Counted from the stretch's first letter, positions 1 through 6,990 are shown. The stretch is 13,735 nucleotides of DNA from a bacterium (GCA_020056125.1 JAGVIJ010000036.1:1-13735), one strand, 5' to 3'. Notes: a model not told the origin generated them from the sequence alone. Numbers and translations: made by a program.

Positions 1-1158
1 CAATTTTCAACCTTGGGATTAGACCAGGGGGTCTTGCAAATGGAGAATCATTTGAGCGCCAAAATCCGCATTTTTATTTTATTGATTGCTTTGGGGGTTT
101 TGATCTCGCTCGCGATTGCTTGGTTTGTTTCGGGTATATTGGTTCGCAATATATTAAAATTGCGTAAAACCATGGACGTGGCCGCGGCCGGGAATTTGAG
201 CGTTAGGAGCGAGGTTAAATCCAGCGACCAAATCGGCGAGCTGGCTAAGAATTTTAATTCCATGCTGGAGCGCTTGACGCACACTGAAGATTACATAGCG
301 AATATTCTTAAAACCGCGCCCATCATGCTGCTTGTTACGGACGAGACCGGTAAGATCAATCGGATTAATGTTGCGGCTTTGCGCGCGCTGGGTTATCAAG
401 AGACAGAAATATTGGGACAAAGGGTTGAGAGGTTTTTGGCTTCATCTGCCCCGGCCGGCACTTTAACCGATTGGCTAAAGAGATTGAGCGCTACGCATTT
501 GGCCGGAGAAAATAAAATTGAAAATATACGTTCGGTTTTAAAAACTAAGAACGGAGAGACTGTCCCCGTGGTTTTGTCCGTGGGTATTGTAGATGGCACG
601 GAGTCTCCGCGAGGCTTTGTGTTTGCGGCCAAGGATTTACGCGAATTGGCGGAGTATGCGCGCCAGCGCTTGGCAAAAATTACGCCGGTGTTGCAAAAAG
701 TTTCGACCGGAGATTTTTCACAACAGCTCGAGGTGAGCAAAGATAAAGATGAATTTACCGAACATTTGATCGCATTGAATGCCACGATTTCAAACCTGAA
801 AGAGCTGTATGACGAAATCAAGCAAAAAACCCACGAGCTGGAAGCGCAGAATAAAAAATTGGAGCAGACGCGTGTTGAGCTGGAGGCGGCGCGATCCAAT
901 TTGGAAGAAAAGGTCGCGGCGCGCACCAAGGAGTTGGAGTCGGCCAAAGAAACTTTGGAACAAAAGGTCGCGGAGCGCACCGAAGAGCTTTTGAAACTCA
1001 ATGAAAAGTTGGAACAGGAGGTGGCGGCTCGCACCGGAGATTTGCAAAGCAAGCTATCTGAATTGGAAAGTTTCAATAAATTAATGGTGGGCCGCGAAAT
1101 TGAAATGGTTAAACTCAAAGAGGAGTTAGCCGATTTAAAAAAATCTTTAAAGAGCTAA
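1..1158 (+). CDS. Membrane sensor protein, HAMP-PAS-coiled coil (5' end outside window)
   Basis: The frame is open to base 1, so the gene probably starts upstream and has lost an extracellular sensor part to the window edge; residues here are counted from the TTG at base 13. A transmembrane helix covers about 18-44, followed by a HAMP linker (about 45-95, with DQIGELAKNFNSM), a PAS domain (about 96-212), a second HAMP-like segment (about 222-265, STGDFSQQLEV) and a long charged coiled coil to the end. There is no HisKA or ATPase domain and no methyl-accepting signature that I can recognise. It therefore probably senses a ligand and passes the signal to a partner, most simply the GAF-PAS protein encoded five bases downstream. 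Family assignment of the domains is solid; the signal and output are unknown. Confidence 0.8.
   Translation, partial: QFSTLGLDQGVLQMENHLSAKIRIFILLIALGVLISLAIAWFVSGILVRNILKLRKTMDVAAAGNLSVRSEVKSSDQIGELAKNFNSMLERLTHTEDYIANILKTAPIMLLVTDETGKINRINVAALRALGYQETEILGQRVERFLASSAPAGTLTDWLKRLSATHLAGENKIENIRSVLKTKNGETVPVVLSVGIVDGTESPRGFVFAAKDLRELAEYARQRLAKITPVLQKVSTGDFSQQLEVSKDKDEFTEHLIALNATISNLKELYDEIKQKTHELEAQNKKLEQTRVELEAARSNLEEKVAARTKELESAKETLEQKVAERTEELLKLNEKLEQEVAARTGDLQSKLSELESFNKLMVGREIEMVKLKEELADLKKSLKS
901..1062 (+). repeat. Three tandem 54-bp units encoding an 18-residue coiled-coil repeat
   Basis: Residues 297-314, 315-332 and 333-350 of the HAMP-PAS protein (counted from base 13) align without gaps. 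Each unit starts LEEKVAARTKEL, LEQKVAERTEEL or LEQEVAARTGDL. Eighteen residues is one heptad plus one hendecad, so the unit can extend a coiled coil while changing its supercoil. Such VAERT linkers usually occur once, just before a kinase core; three copies with no kinase behind them is unusual. Confidence 0.8.
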
Positions 1159-1163
1159 TTATC

Positions 1164-2315
1164 ATGTTGTCGGATAACGCGCCGTCTTCATCCCAAACAG
1201 GTTTAACATCTGAACAGAGTCAGAACGCGCTTTTGAATCTCTTGGAAGATTTGCAAAAAGACAAGGAAGATACCATGTTACAGCGCCGCGCCATGTTGAA
1301 TATTGCGGAAGATGCGTTAAAAGCGCGCGAGGAGTTGGCAAAAAATAATTTGGAATTGGAGGTATTAGGAGGATTAATCCAACAATTGGGCCAGAGTTTG
1401 GAGATGGAGTCAGTCATGAAAAATATCGTGACCGCTTTAAGAAAGTTTTTTCCTTCCACGGTGATTGCATATTATACGGCGCAGTGCGGCGGAGCGTCGG
1501 GTGGCCACACTATCTATATAGATGCTCCCAAAAAATTAAACGCGCAATATTTGGGCGCCATCGAAGGCAATGTGCTTTTGGGTTTGGAAACTTTGTCGGA
1601 GTTGGTTGACTTTAGGCGGCAATTAAAATTATCGGATCCAACCAATTTGCAATTTAAATTGTCCGTTAAATCGGAAACTGAAACTCAAGAGGGCATGCCG
1701 TCTTCCATGATGAATCTGCCTTTGGTGGTGCCGCATGTCATGGGCGGAATTATAAATTTATCTTCGGCTGAACAGCAAAGTTTTGATCAGCACAGCCTGC
1801 AGATCATTGCCATGGTGATTGATGGCGCGACAGCTACTTTGCAATCTTTACAAAGTTTAATCGCGTCAGAGCGAGAACGTTTTTTGGATTTATTGGAAAA
1901 GGTGGGCGGCGCAGTTTTGATTTTTGAGGCCTCGCGCTGTATTCGATCGGTCAATCCGTTGATGCAAACTCTATTGGGAAAAGATCGGACAGTAACCAGG
2001 CTGGAAGAAGTTTTAGAAATATTACAACCGCGATTCAAAGTTCAAGGCGCGGCGCAAAATCAATCCATGGATTTACAACCCATCATCGACAAGGTTTTAA
2101 CCGAGGCGCAAGCCTCCTATCAAGCCGAGGTTCAATTGGATAATAAATATTTTCAAATTTTCGTGATTCCTATGAGCGATTGGCAAGCCAAAGACATGGG
2201 CGGAGCCATCGTGTTGCACGACATCACCACTTTGAAAGAAATCGATCGCATAAAAACCGATCGGCGCACCCATCACTTTTTATGTGGCTATCCCACTCGG
2301 CGGTATGCAAGCTAG
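1164..2315 (+). CDS. GAF-PAS sensor protein, truncated before the histidine kinase core
   Basis: A coiled-coil start (about 20-70) leads into a GAF-like domain (about 70-230, ending in NLSSAEQQSFDQHSLQIIAM) and a PAS domain (about 238-358, ending in GGAIVLHDITTLKEIDRIKT). In sensor kinases of this layout, the DIT-LKEIDRIKT linker runs straight into the HisKA helix with its H-box. Here the protein instead ends 17 residues later in an arginine-rich tail, RRTHHFLCGYPTRRYAS, with no histidine phospho-acceptor box and no ATPase domain. It is most likely the remnant of a histidine kinase gene that lost its catalytic half, or a genuine kinase-less sensor partner of the HAMP-PAS protein. It starts five bases after that gene, so the two are co-transcribed. 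The ATG has no clear Shine-Dalgarno sequence. Confidence 0.8.
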   Translation: MLSDNAPSSSQTGLTSEQSQNALLNLLEDLQKDKEDTMLQRRAMLNIAEDALKAREELAKNNLELEVLGGLIQQLGQSLEMESVMKNIVTALRKFFPSTVIAYYTAQCGGASGGHTIYIDAPKKLNAQYLGAIEGNVLLGLETLSELVDFRRQLKLSDPTNLQFKLSVKSETETQEGMPSSMMNLPLVVPHVMGGIINLSSAEQQSFDQHSLQIIAMVIDGATATLQSLQSLIASERERFLDLLEKVGGAVLIFEASRCIRSVNPLMQTLLGKDRTVTRLEEVLEILQPRFKVQGAAQNQSMDLQPIIDKVLTEAQASYQAEVQLDNKYFQIFVIPMSDWQAKDMGGAIVLHDITTLKEIDRIKTDRRTHHFLCGYPTRRYAS

Positions 2316-2376
2316 CAAAGGCGAGCGGGGATTGGCGGTTGAAGGCGAGTCGATTTTAGATGGGCGGAATAACTGA
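2254..2376 (+). pseudogene. Coding-like tail in a shifted frame behind the truncated kinase
   Basis: In the frame one base ahead of the sensor gene, the stretch after a TAA at 2251 stays open to the TGA at 2374-2376. It reads as sensible protein (GAPITFYVAIPLGGMQASKG, then ERGLAVEGESILDGRNN). It has no start codon and no family I recognise. The simplest reading is the 3' end of another gene joined to the kinase gene by a deletion near 2257-2265; an assembly join or chance are alternatives. Its end overlaps the minus-strand membrane gene by about 21 bases. Confidence 0.35.
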
Positions 2377-2529
2377 TGTGAGATACACAGCCGCTCCGAT
2401 ATATAAAATTAAAAAAACTCCGACCGCCCATAAAAATGACATTTCAAAATCAATAATGGCCGGTAACATAAAATAGAGCCAGATGGCCAATCCCATGACT
2501 AAACAGGCGATGATAATAGAGGTAAGCAT
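2356..2529 (-). CDS. Small two-helix membrane protein, 57 residues
   Basis: An ATG at 2529 opens a 57-codon minus-strand frame ending in TAA. The product is very hydrophobic and has the shape of two membrane helices: residues 4-25 (SIIIACLVMGLAIWLYFML) and 33-51 (LWAVGVFLILYIGAAVYL), joined by an acidic loop, PAIIDFEM. It fills most of the gap between the truncated kinase and the next plus-strand gene, where nothing else is coding. No Shine-Dalgarno sequence is visible, and the frame stays open 24 codons upstream without another start. I do not recognise the family. The hydrophobic pattern and gap location support a real gene; the missing ribosome site and convergent overlap count against it. 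Confidence 0.5.
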   Translation of the reverse strand: MLTSIIIACLVMGLAIWLYFMLPAIIDFEMSFLWAVGVFLILYIGAAVYLTSVIPPI

Positions 2530-2582
2530 AGATAGGGTAGGGGCTAGCCAAAAATCAGTTAAAAGGGTAGGCTGACTGCCAT

Positions 2583-4157
2583 ATGGAAGTGAAATTAACT
2601 AGTCAGGCGGAGCGAATTTTGGCTATTTTAAGCCCAAAAACTCCGGATGCGGCGCTTGACCAAGCGGCTAAAATCACAGTGGATGACACGGTCAGTCGCT
2701 TTTCTTTTCTCTACGAAAAGATCCGTAATGTTGTTGATTATAAAGACGAACACCTGATTCGTAAAGGGGCGATTTTGCGCATTTTAAGACGCCAATTGTT
2801 ATTGGAAACCAAGCCCGAGGTTATAGCCGATCGGCTGATTCGAGAATTAATCAGCGCGCGTTATTTGCCCAACGGCGCCATTGTCGAATCCGCGATTGAG
2901 CAGGTGGCCGGGTTGGTGCGCAAATATTTGGCCGTGCGTAAAATCGGCGCCGGTTCAGAGCGCCACTTGAGCTGGCTTTTGGGGTTGGTGGCCGTGGAGA
3001 TCGAAGAGTGTTTGGTGGATCCGGCGGAGGAGCGAGCATTTTTAACTTTTTTGTTTGATCGGCTGAAGGATTCCATCCATGTGCGAAATTTTAATTTGGA
3101 TGAACATGAATTACATTTGCAAATTTATATCGCTTGCCATCGCGCGCTGGTCAAAGCGGATGATGAAATGTTGGGTTATAAATTGTTGCGGATTTATTTG
3201 CCGGAGTGGCTCTCGCCGCAAGAGTGGCAAGAACAGCCGCGGCCGGTGGCTGAACGCTTGGTGGCTGTGGAACGGCGGATTAAATTACAGTTGAGCCATG
3301 TTTTAGCGCATAAATTTTTACGCGCGGTCAAACCTTGGGGCGTATCTTTGGGAATTTTGCGCCGCGTGCTTAAAAATAATCCGGAACGCGTGTCCGAGTT
3401 TTTAGAAAAGCCCGAAGCGCTGTATCGACAAATTGAGCAGAGAGCTGAAGCGGGATACGCCGAGGCTAAAACCAAATTGCGCCGCGGCACTTTTCGCGCC
3501 ATGATTTATTTATTGCTGACTAAAATGCTGGTGGCCATACTTGTGGAATTGCCGCTCGAATGGTTGTGGTATGCGCGCGTGGATCATTTTGCGCTGGCCG
3601 TGAATTTATCGTTTCCGCCGATTTTAATGTTTTGGGTCGGCTTGCTGATCAAGGTTCCGGGCGCAAATAACACTCAGCGTTTGATTGACGGGGTGAAAAA
3701 ACTTTTGGGGGATGAACCTTTGAACGGCCAAGAAATTTTAGCGCCTACGCCGCGCACCAAAGCCAAGAAGTTTTGGTTCACCTTGGTTTATGCCGGGGCG
3801 TTTTTAGTGTCATTTGGTTTGATCGGCGCCATACTTTCGGCCATTGATTTCACTTGGATTTCCATTGTGATTTTCGTATTCTTTTTGTGCGTGGTTAGCT
3901 TTTTCGGTTATCGCCTGCGGCTTACGGCACGCGAGGCTGTGGTGATTGAGGGCAAACGCCGAACTTTGGCTGTGATCGCGGATTTTTTCTTCCTACCCAT
4001 TTTGCGCGCCGGAAAGTGGCTCTCCATCAGCATCAGCCGCATCAACATTTTTATTTTCATTTTTGATTTTATGTTTGAGGCGCCATTCAAAATGTTTTTG
4101 GCGGTGTTGGAAGAGTGGTTCGCCTTTATGCGCGAGAAAAAAGAAGAATTGCAATGA
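2583..4157 (+). CDS. Conserved-type membrane protein of unknown function, 524 residues
   Basis: I do not recognise the family. The N-terminal 300 residues look soluble and mainly helical, with regularly spaced Leu/Arg segments such as LIRKGAILRILRRQLLLE and LIRELISARYLPNGAIVES. The C-terminal part is membrane-bound: likely helices at about 306-326, 336-357, 397-419 and 424-444, then a hydrophobic stretch at 464-480 and a Phe/Ile-rich helix at 487-508, ending in the charged MREKKEELQ. There is no signal peptide. The gene starts at the first ATG after a non-coding or minus-strand stretch, without a good Shine-Dalgarno site. Its TGA overlaps the tgt ATG as ATGA, so translation of tgt is probably coupled to it. 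The link with tgt may be only transcriptional. Confidence 0.85.
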   Translation: MEVKLTSQAERILAILSPKTPDAALDQAAKITVDDTVSRFSFLYEKIRNVVDYKDEHLIRKGAILRILRRQLLLETKPEVIADRLIRELISARYLPNGAIVESAIEQVAGLVRKYLAVRKIGAGSERHLSWLLGLVAVEIEECLVDPAEERAFLTFLFDRLKDSIHVRNFNLDEHELHLQIYIACHRALVKADDEMLGYKLLRIYLPEWLSPQEWQEQPRPVAERLVAVERRIKLQLSHVLAHKFLRAVKPWGVSLGILRRVLKNNPERVSEFLEKPEALYRQIEQRAEAGYAEAKTKLRRGTFRAMIYLLLTKMLVAILVELPLEWLWYARVDHFALAVNLSFPPILMFWVGLLIKVPGANNTQRLIDGVKKLLGDEPLNGQEILAPTPRTKAKKFWFTLVYAGAFLVSFGLIGAILSAIDFTWISIVIFVFFLCVVSFFGYRLRLTAREAVVIEGKRRTLAVIADFFFLPILRAGKWLSISISRINIFIFIFDFMFEAPFKMFLAVLEEWFAFMREKKEELQ

Positions 4158-5215
4158 AGATAATCAAGACGCCGCATGGCGAATTAAAGACGCCGTTCTT
4201 CATGCCCATTGCCACGCAGGGGGCGGTGAAGACGCTATCCAGTTTTGATGTGGAACGCTTGGGCAGTCCCATTCTTTTAGCCAATACCTATCATTTATAT
4301 TTGCGGCCGGGCATGGAGGTAATGACCAAGTTTGGCGGTTTGCATAATTTTATGTCTTGGCCGGGAGCAATCCTGACCGACTCGGGTGGGTATCAAGTTT
4401 TTTCTTTAGCCAAGATGCGCAAGTTGAGCGAGCAGGGCGTTGAATTCGCGTCGCACATCGATGGCTCGCGGCATTTATTGACGCCGGAAAAATCAATCCA
4501 GATTCAACAGAATTTAGGCAGTGATATTGTGATGGTGTTGGATGAATGCACGCCGCCGTGCATGCCGCCGGATGAATTGAAATTATCCGTTGATCGCACC
4601 ACGCGCTGGGCCGAGCGTTGCAAGATTGAGTTTGAAAAAGGCCGAGTCGCGTCGAACAATCCGGGCGCGCAATTATTCGGCATCGTGCAAGGCGGCACTG
4701 ATGTGGAGTTGAGAAAAAAACACGCGGAGAATTTGGTGAAGATTGGTTTTGATGGATATGCCATCGGCGGCTTGTCCGTGGGCGAACCGTTTGCGGATGC
4801 GTTGCGCACCGTGGAGGCGTTGAATAAAATTTTACCGCAAGATAAGCCGCGCTATTTTATGGGCGGCGGCCAGCCGCATGAGATTGTGGAATATGTGAAG
4901 CATGGTGTGGACATGTTTGATTGTGTTTTGCCCACGCGCAACGCGCGCCACGGTTTGCTATATCGTTTTAAACACACTGATTTAACCCAGCCGGATTTTT
5001 ATGAGACGATCCACATCACCAACGAAAAGTGGAAGTCGGATCAAACTCCGCTCATGGATGCACAGCCCGGCGATCCAATCGCCGAGGAGTTGTCGCGCTA
5101 CTCGTTCGCGTATCTGCGCCACTTGTTTGTTTCCGAAGAAATATTGGGTCAGCGTTTGGCCACGCTCATGAATTTGCATTTTTATCTTGAGTTGTTAGAG
5201 CGTCTGCGCGCTTGA
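4154..5215 (+). CDS. tgt: tRNA-guanine transglycosylase, lacking the zinc cysteines
   Basis: The enzyme exchanges the wobble guanine of GUN-anticodon tRNAs for a 7-deazaguanine base (preQ1 in bacteria). Family motifs are clear in the 353-residue product: FMPIATQGAVK near the start, TDSGGYQVFSL with D76, VLDECTPP with D130 and C132, AIGGLSVGEP with V209, and DMFDCVLPTRNARHG with D256, matching the nucleophile of the Zymomonas enzyme. C132 and V209 are the bacterial-type pocket residues. The C-terminal zinc site, normally CxCxxC plus a His, is not intact: residues 305-317 read PGDPIAEELSRYS, while the His in AYLRHL (323) remains. The start at 4154 gives an ATGA overlap with the gene before and a normal though short N-terminus; the frame upstream is open but lies inside that gene. 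Confidence 0.95.
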   Translation: MKIIKTPHGELKTPFFMPIATQGAVKTLSSFDVERLGSPILLANTYHLYLRPGMEVMTKFGGLHNFMSWPGAILTDSGGYQVFSLAKMRKLSEQGVEFASHIDGSRHLLTPEKSIQIQQNLGSDIVMVLDECTPPCMPPDELKLSVDRTTRWAERCKIEFEKGRVASNNPGAQLFGIVQGGTDVELRKKHAENLVKIGFDGYAIGGLSVGEPFADALRTVEALNKILPQDKPRYFMGGGQPHEIVEYVKHGVDMFDCVLPTRNARHGLLYRFKHTDLTQPDFYETIHITNEKWKSDQTPLMDAQPGDPIAEELSRYSFAYLRHLFVSEEILGQRLATLMNLHFYLELLERLRA

Positions 5216-5263
5216 CCGAGAAAATTTTGGGTGATAAGTTTTTGATCCAACGCAACTTTCAAA

Positions 5264-5269
5264 AAGGAG
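5264..5269 (+). promoter_or_regulatory. Strong Shine-Dalgarno site (AAGGAG) for the GTG start at 5277
   Basis: AAGGAG lies seven bases before GTG, which fixes the start of the first carbonic anhydrase-like gene. A consensus site is rare in this window: most neighbouring starts show none. Confidence 0.8.
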
Positions 5270-5276
5270 CAATACC

Positions 5277-5834
5277 GTGGGAGATTTGCAACCAGATTCG
5301 ACGCAGAACTGCCAGCTCATAGTTCTGGCTTGCACAGAGTTCTGTCTGCAAGGCGCTTGGAATTTGGCTCGGTTCATCGAACGGGAGTTCGGCAAAGCGG
5401 TCAAGTACGATTTGCTGACCGTGCCCGGCGCTTGCCATCGGCTGGTTCGCGAAGACGGACTGCCAAGATTGCTAAAAGATGGTTTTCCGGACGACAGGGG
5501 CTGGGAAGGCGTAACCGAAGAGTATCTGCTTGAATCCGATGATCGAAGAACGGTCGCGTTGGATGACCTGGGTTTGGCCATCGACTGGCATCATCCCGAT
5601 GCCTTGGTCTTGATCCAGCATAATAACTGCCAGCGCTATCACACGACTATGACCTTTGAGTCGGTGGCTGCAGAGTGCCAAGTGCTGGCCAAGGATCTCA
5701 AGGTCGCGATCCAGATCGTGCGCGAGCGTTTTCCTAAACTCCATGTTTTGGGTTGCATGGCGCACATCGATGCGGTTCTGGGTACTACGGAACTGACCCA
5801 GGTGTTCGACTCCGCTGATTCTGCGAAGCGCTAG
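5277..5834 (+). CDS. Carbonic anhydrase-like protein with altered active site
   Basis: The 185-residue product follows the beta-carbonic anhydrase plan seen in the next gene: a first strand with a metal-ligand motif, LIVLACTEFC (C19, E21, C23), then TVPGACHRL in place of SVAGAIKSL, then LIQHNNC (H115, C118), the HxxC ligand pair. The usual CxDxR motif is CxExC here, so the catalytic Asp-Arg pair is missing while the three likely zinc ligands remain. Activity as a carbonic anhydrase is therefore doubtful; a binding or signalling role, or another hydrolytic role, is possible. Codon use differs from its neighbours, with more TTC, ATC, AAG, CTC and CAG, and the gene has its own strong ribosome site and terminator. 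This suggests separate control or acquisition by transfer. Confidence 0.7.
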   Translation: MGDLQPDSTQNCQLIVLACTEFCLQGAWNLARFIEREFGKAVKYDLLTVPGACHRLVREDGLPRLLKDGFPDDRGWEGVTEEYLLESDDRRTVALDDLGLAIDWHHPDALVLIQHNNCQRYHTTMTFESVAAECQVLAKDLKVAIQIVRERFPKLHVLGCMAHIDAVLGTTELTQVFDSADSAKR

Positions 5835-5859
5835 CCCCATGTTTCGGTTCTTCCTCTTG

Positions 5860-5886
5860 ACCGGTGAGATATTCTCCCGGTTTTTT
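5860..5886 (+). terminator. Rho-independent terminator after the first carbonic anhydrase-like gene
   Basis: The stem ACCGG-GAGA pairs with TCTC-CCGGT, with one bulged T, a three-base loop and a run of six T overlapping and following the stem. It lies 25 bases after the TAG stop. It separates this gene from the next, which then needs its own promoter. Confidence 0.85.
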
Positions 5887-5887
5887 C

Positions 5888-5914
5888 TTGCGCAACTTTG
5901 GTAAAAAGTATAAA
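5888..5914 (+). promoter_or_regulatory. Possible promoter for the second carbonic anhydrase-like gene
   Basis: TTGCGC (5888-5893) and TATAAA (5909-5914) are 15 bases apart, between the terminator and the ATG at 5925. Transcription would begin near 5921, leaving almost no leader. The spacing is short and the -35 box weak, so this rests mainly on position. Confidence 0.35.
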
Positions 5915-5924
5915 GTTTATAGAT

Positions 5925-6347
5925 ATGCATCAATGTAAAGCTCTCCTCATCCAATGTATGGATTTTCGTTTTATGCCGGGCATTCGCGAATTTTTGGATC
6001 AAAATAATTTAACCGGCGATTGCGACTTGGTGTCAGTGGCCGGCGCCATTAAAAGTTTGGTGGATCCAACCGCGCCCGCGGCTGAACGGGAATTTATTTT
6101 AAAACAAATCAACCTGTCGCACGCTCTGCATGAGACCAAACAAATCATCTTGATGAATCATTTGGATTGCGGCGGGTACGGCGGATCAAAGGCTTTTGCC
6201 ACACCGGAGGCGGAACACGAACGCCACCAGGCTGATTTGCGGCAGGCGCGCGATTTGATTCGGCAAAAATATCCGGAGTTGGAAGTTAAACTAGTTTTGG
6301 CTAAACTCGGAGAACAACAGCATGTCGCATTCGAAACTTTGGATTGA
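5925..6347 (+). CDS. Beta-carbonic anhydrase-like protein
   Basis: The 140-residue product carries the beta-class metal site: C11-x-D13-x-R15 (QCMDFRF) near the start and H79-x-x-C82 (NHLDCGGYGG) in the middle, with SVAGAIKSL between them. Beta-carbonic anhydrases interconvert CO2 and bicarbonate using zinc held by Cys-His-Cys. This protein is shorter than the roughly 200-residue enzymes, as in small carbonic anhydrase-like proteins of uncultured bacteria, so the reaction is likely but not certain. The start is placed at ATG 5925, just upstream of the first strand; an in-frame TTG at 5898 would add nine residues, and neither has a Shine-Dalgarno site. The 3' end overlaps the glycosylase gene by 26 bases, so the two are probably co-expressed. 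Confidence 0.8.
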   Translation: MHQCKALLIQCMDFRFMPGIREFLDQNNLTGDCDLVSVAGAIKSLVDPTAPAAEREFILKQINLSHALHETKQIILMNHLDCGGYGGSKAFATPEAEHERHQADLRQARDLIRQKYPELEVKLVLAKLGEQQHVAFETLD

Positions 6348-6990
6348 GCGGGCGGATTTGTTTTGTCAAAAAATCCGCGAGTTGCAAAAAATACACAGGT
6401 CGCAAAATTGGTGGCCGTGTTTGGTTTCACCAGAGCGCCAGAACACCAGAGCGCCAGAACATTTGTTTAAGAATCGGGCGTTTGAAGTGACGCTGGGTGC
6501 GATTTTAACTCAAAACACGGCATGGAAAAACGTGGAGAAGGCGCTGGCTTGTCTCACGGAAAAACGGCTGACGGATCCGACGGCGATTCTTAATGCCAAT
6601 ATGCGAACGCTGGAGAGTTGTGTGCATGCCTCCGGATATTACAAGCAAAAGGCTCGGAAGTTGCGCACGCTGGCAAAATTTATAATTGATGAGTGCGGCG
6701 GTGATTTATCTAAACTTCAAAAAGACGAGCGAGCGCGCGAGAAGCTGCTTGGCATTTGGGGCGTGGGGCCGGAAACCGCGGATACGATTTTGTTGTATGG
6801 TTTGGATCTGCCGTATTTTGTAGTGGATACTTACACGCGGCGTTTGCTCTGTTCTCTCACCGGTTCGGAACATTGGAAAAATTGTTCTTATGACGAAGTG
6901 CAAAAATTTTGCGCGCACGCAATTCCAAAATCCGTCGCGTCTTGGCAAGAGGCGCATGCGGTCATTGTGGAGTGGGGGAAGATGCTTTGA
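6322..6990 (+). CDS. HhH-GPD DNA glycosylase, MagIII/endonuclease III-like
   Basis: This is a base-excision repair protein of the helix-hairpin-helix GPD superfamily. GAILTQNTAWKNVEKAL (59-75) is the signature of the MagIII-like branch (COG2231 type), and LLGIWGVGPETADTILLYG (142-160) is the hairpin. VVDTYTRR holds the catalytic Asp (D169). The lysine used by bifunctional endonuclease III is replaced by E151, so a monofunctional glycosylase, perhaps for alkylated bases such as 3-methyladenine, is the better guess. The C-terminal four-cysteine iron-sulfur loop of endonuclease III is absent; the protein stops right after HAVIVEWGK. GGAG at 6309-6312 may serve as ribosome site. The last 41 coding bases recur at 7927. 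A 16-bp duplication encodes part of residues 36-47. Confidence 0.88.
   Translation: MSHSKLWIERADLFCQKIRELQKIHRSQNWWPCLVSPERQNTRAPEHLFKNRAFEVTLGAILTQNTAWKNVEKALACLTEKRLTDPTAILNANMRTLESCVHASGYYKQKARKLRTLAKFIIDECGGDLSKLQKDERAREKLLGIWGVGPETADTILLYGLDLPYFVVDTYTRRLLCSLTGSEHWKNCSYDEVQKFCAHAIPKSVASWQEAHAVIVEWGKML
6429..6460 (+). repeat. 16-bp perfect tandem duplication inside the glycosylase gene
   Basis: The unit ACCAGAGCGCCAGAAC occurs twice without a break. Sixteen is not a multiple of three, so the two copies are read in different frames (SPERQN, then TRAPEH), yet the gene stays open. The stretch falls between the conserved WWP and the AFEVTLGAILTQN motif, where relatives are usually shorter, so it looks like a tolerated recent insertion. 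Confidence 0.85.
6940..6980 (+). repeat. Direct repeat, upstream copy (3' end of glycosylase gene)
   Basis: These 41 bases match 7927-7967 at 40 positions; the only difference is T6957 versus C7944. They encode SWQEAHAVIVEWGK in both copies. The offset is exactly 987 bases. The sequences diverge immediately after: this copy goes on ATG CTT TGA, the other AAA GTG AGA TAA. Confidence 0.95.

Noticed and set aside
396..1118. Long minus-strand frame of 240 codons rich in Ser, Cys and Phe
   Set aside because: It is the complement of the coiled-coil coding region; its composition and lack of motifs mark it as a shadow.
2825..2836. Perfect palindrome AGCCGATCGGCT, sharing the core of palindromes L and R
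   Set aside because: It lies inside a well-supported coding frame, lacks the T/A flanks and outer arms, and GATCGG is frequent in this sequence.
5472..6002. Minus-strand frame of 176 codons across the two carbonic anhydrase-like genes
   Set aside because: It runs antisense through two genes with recognisable motifs and through a terminator, with no motif of its own.
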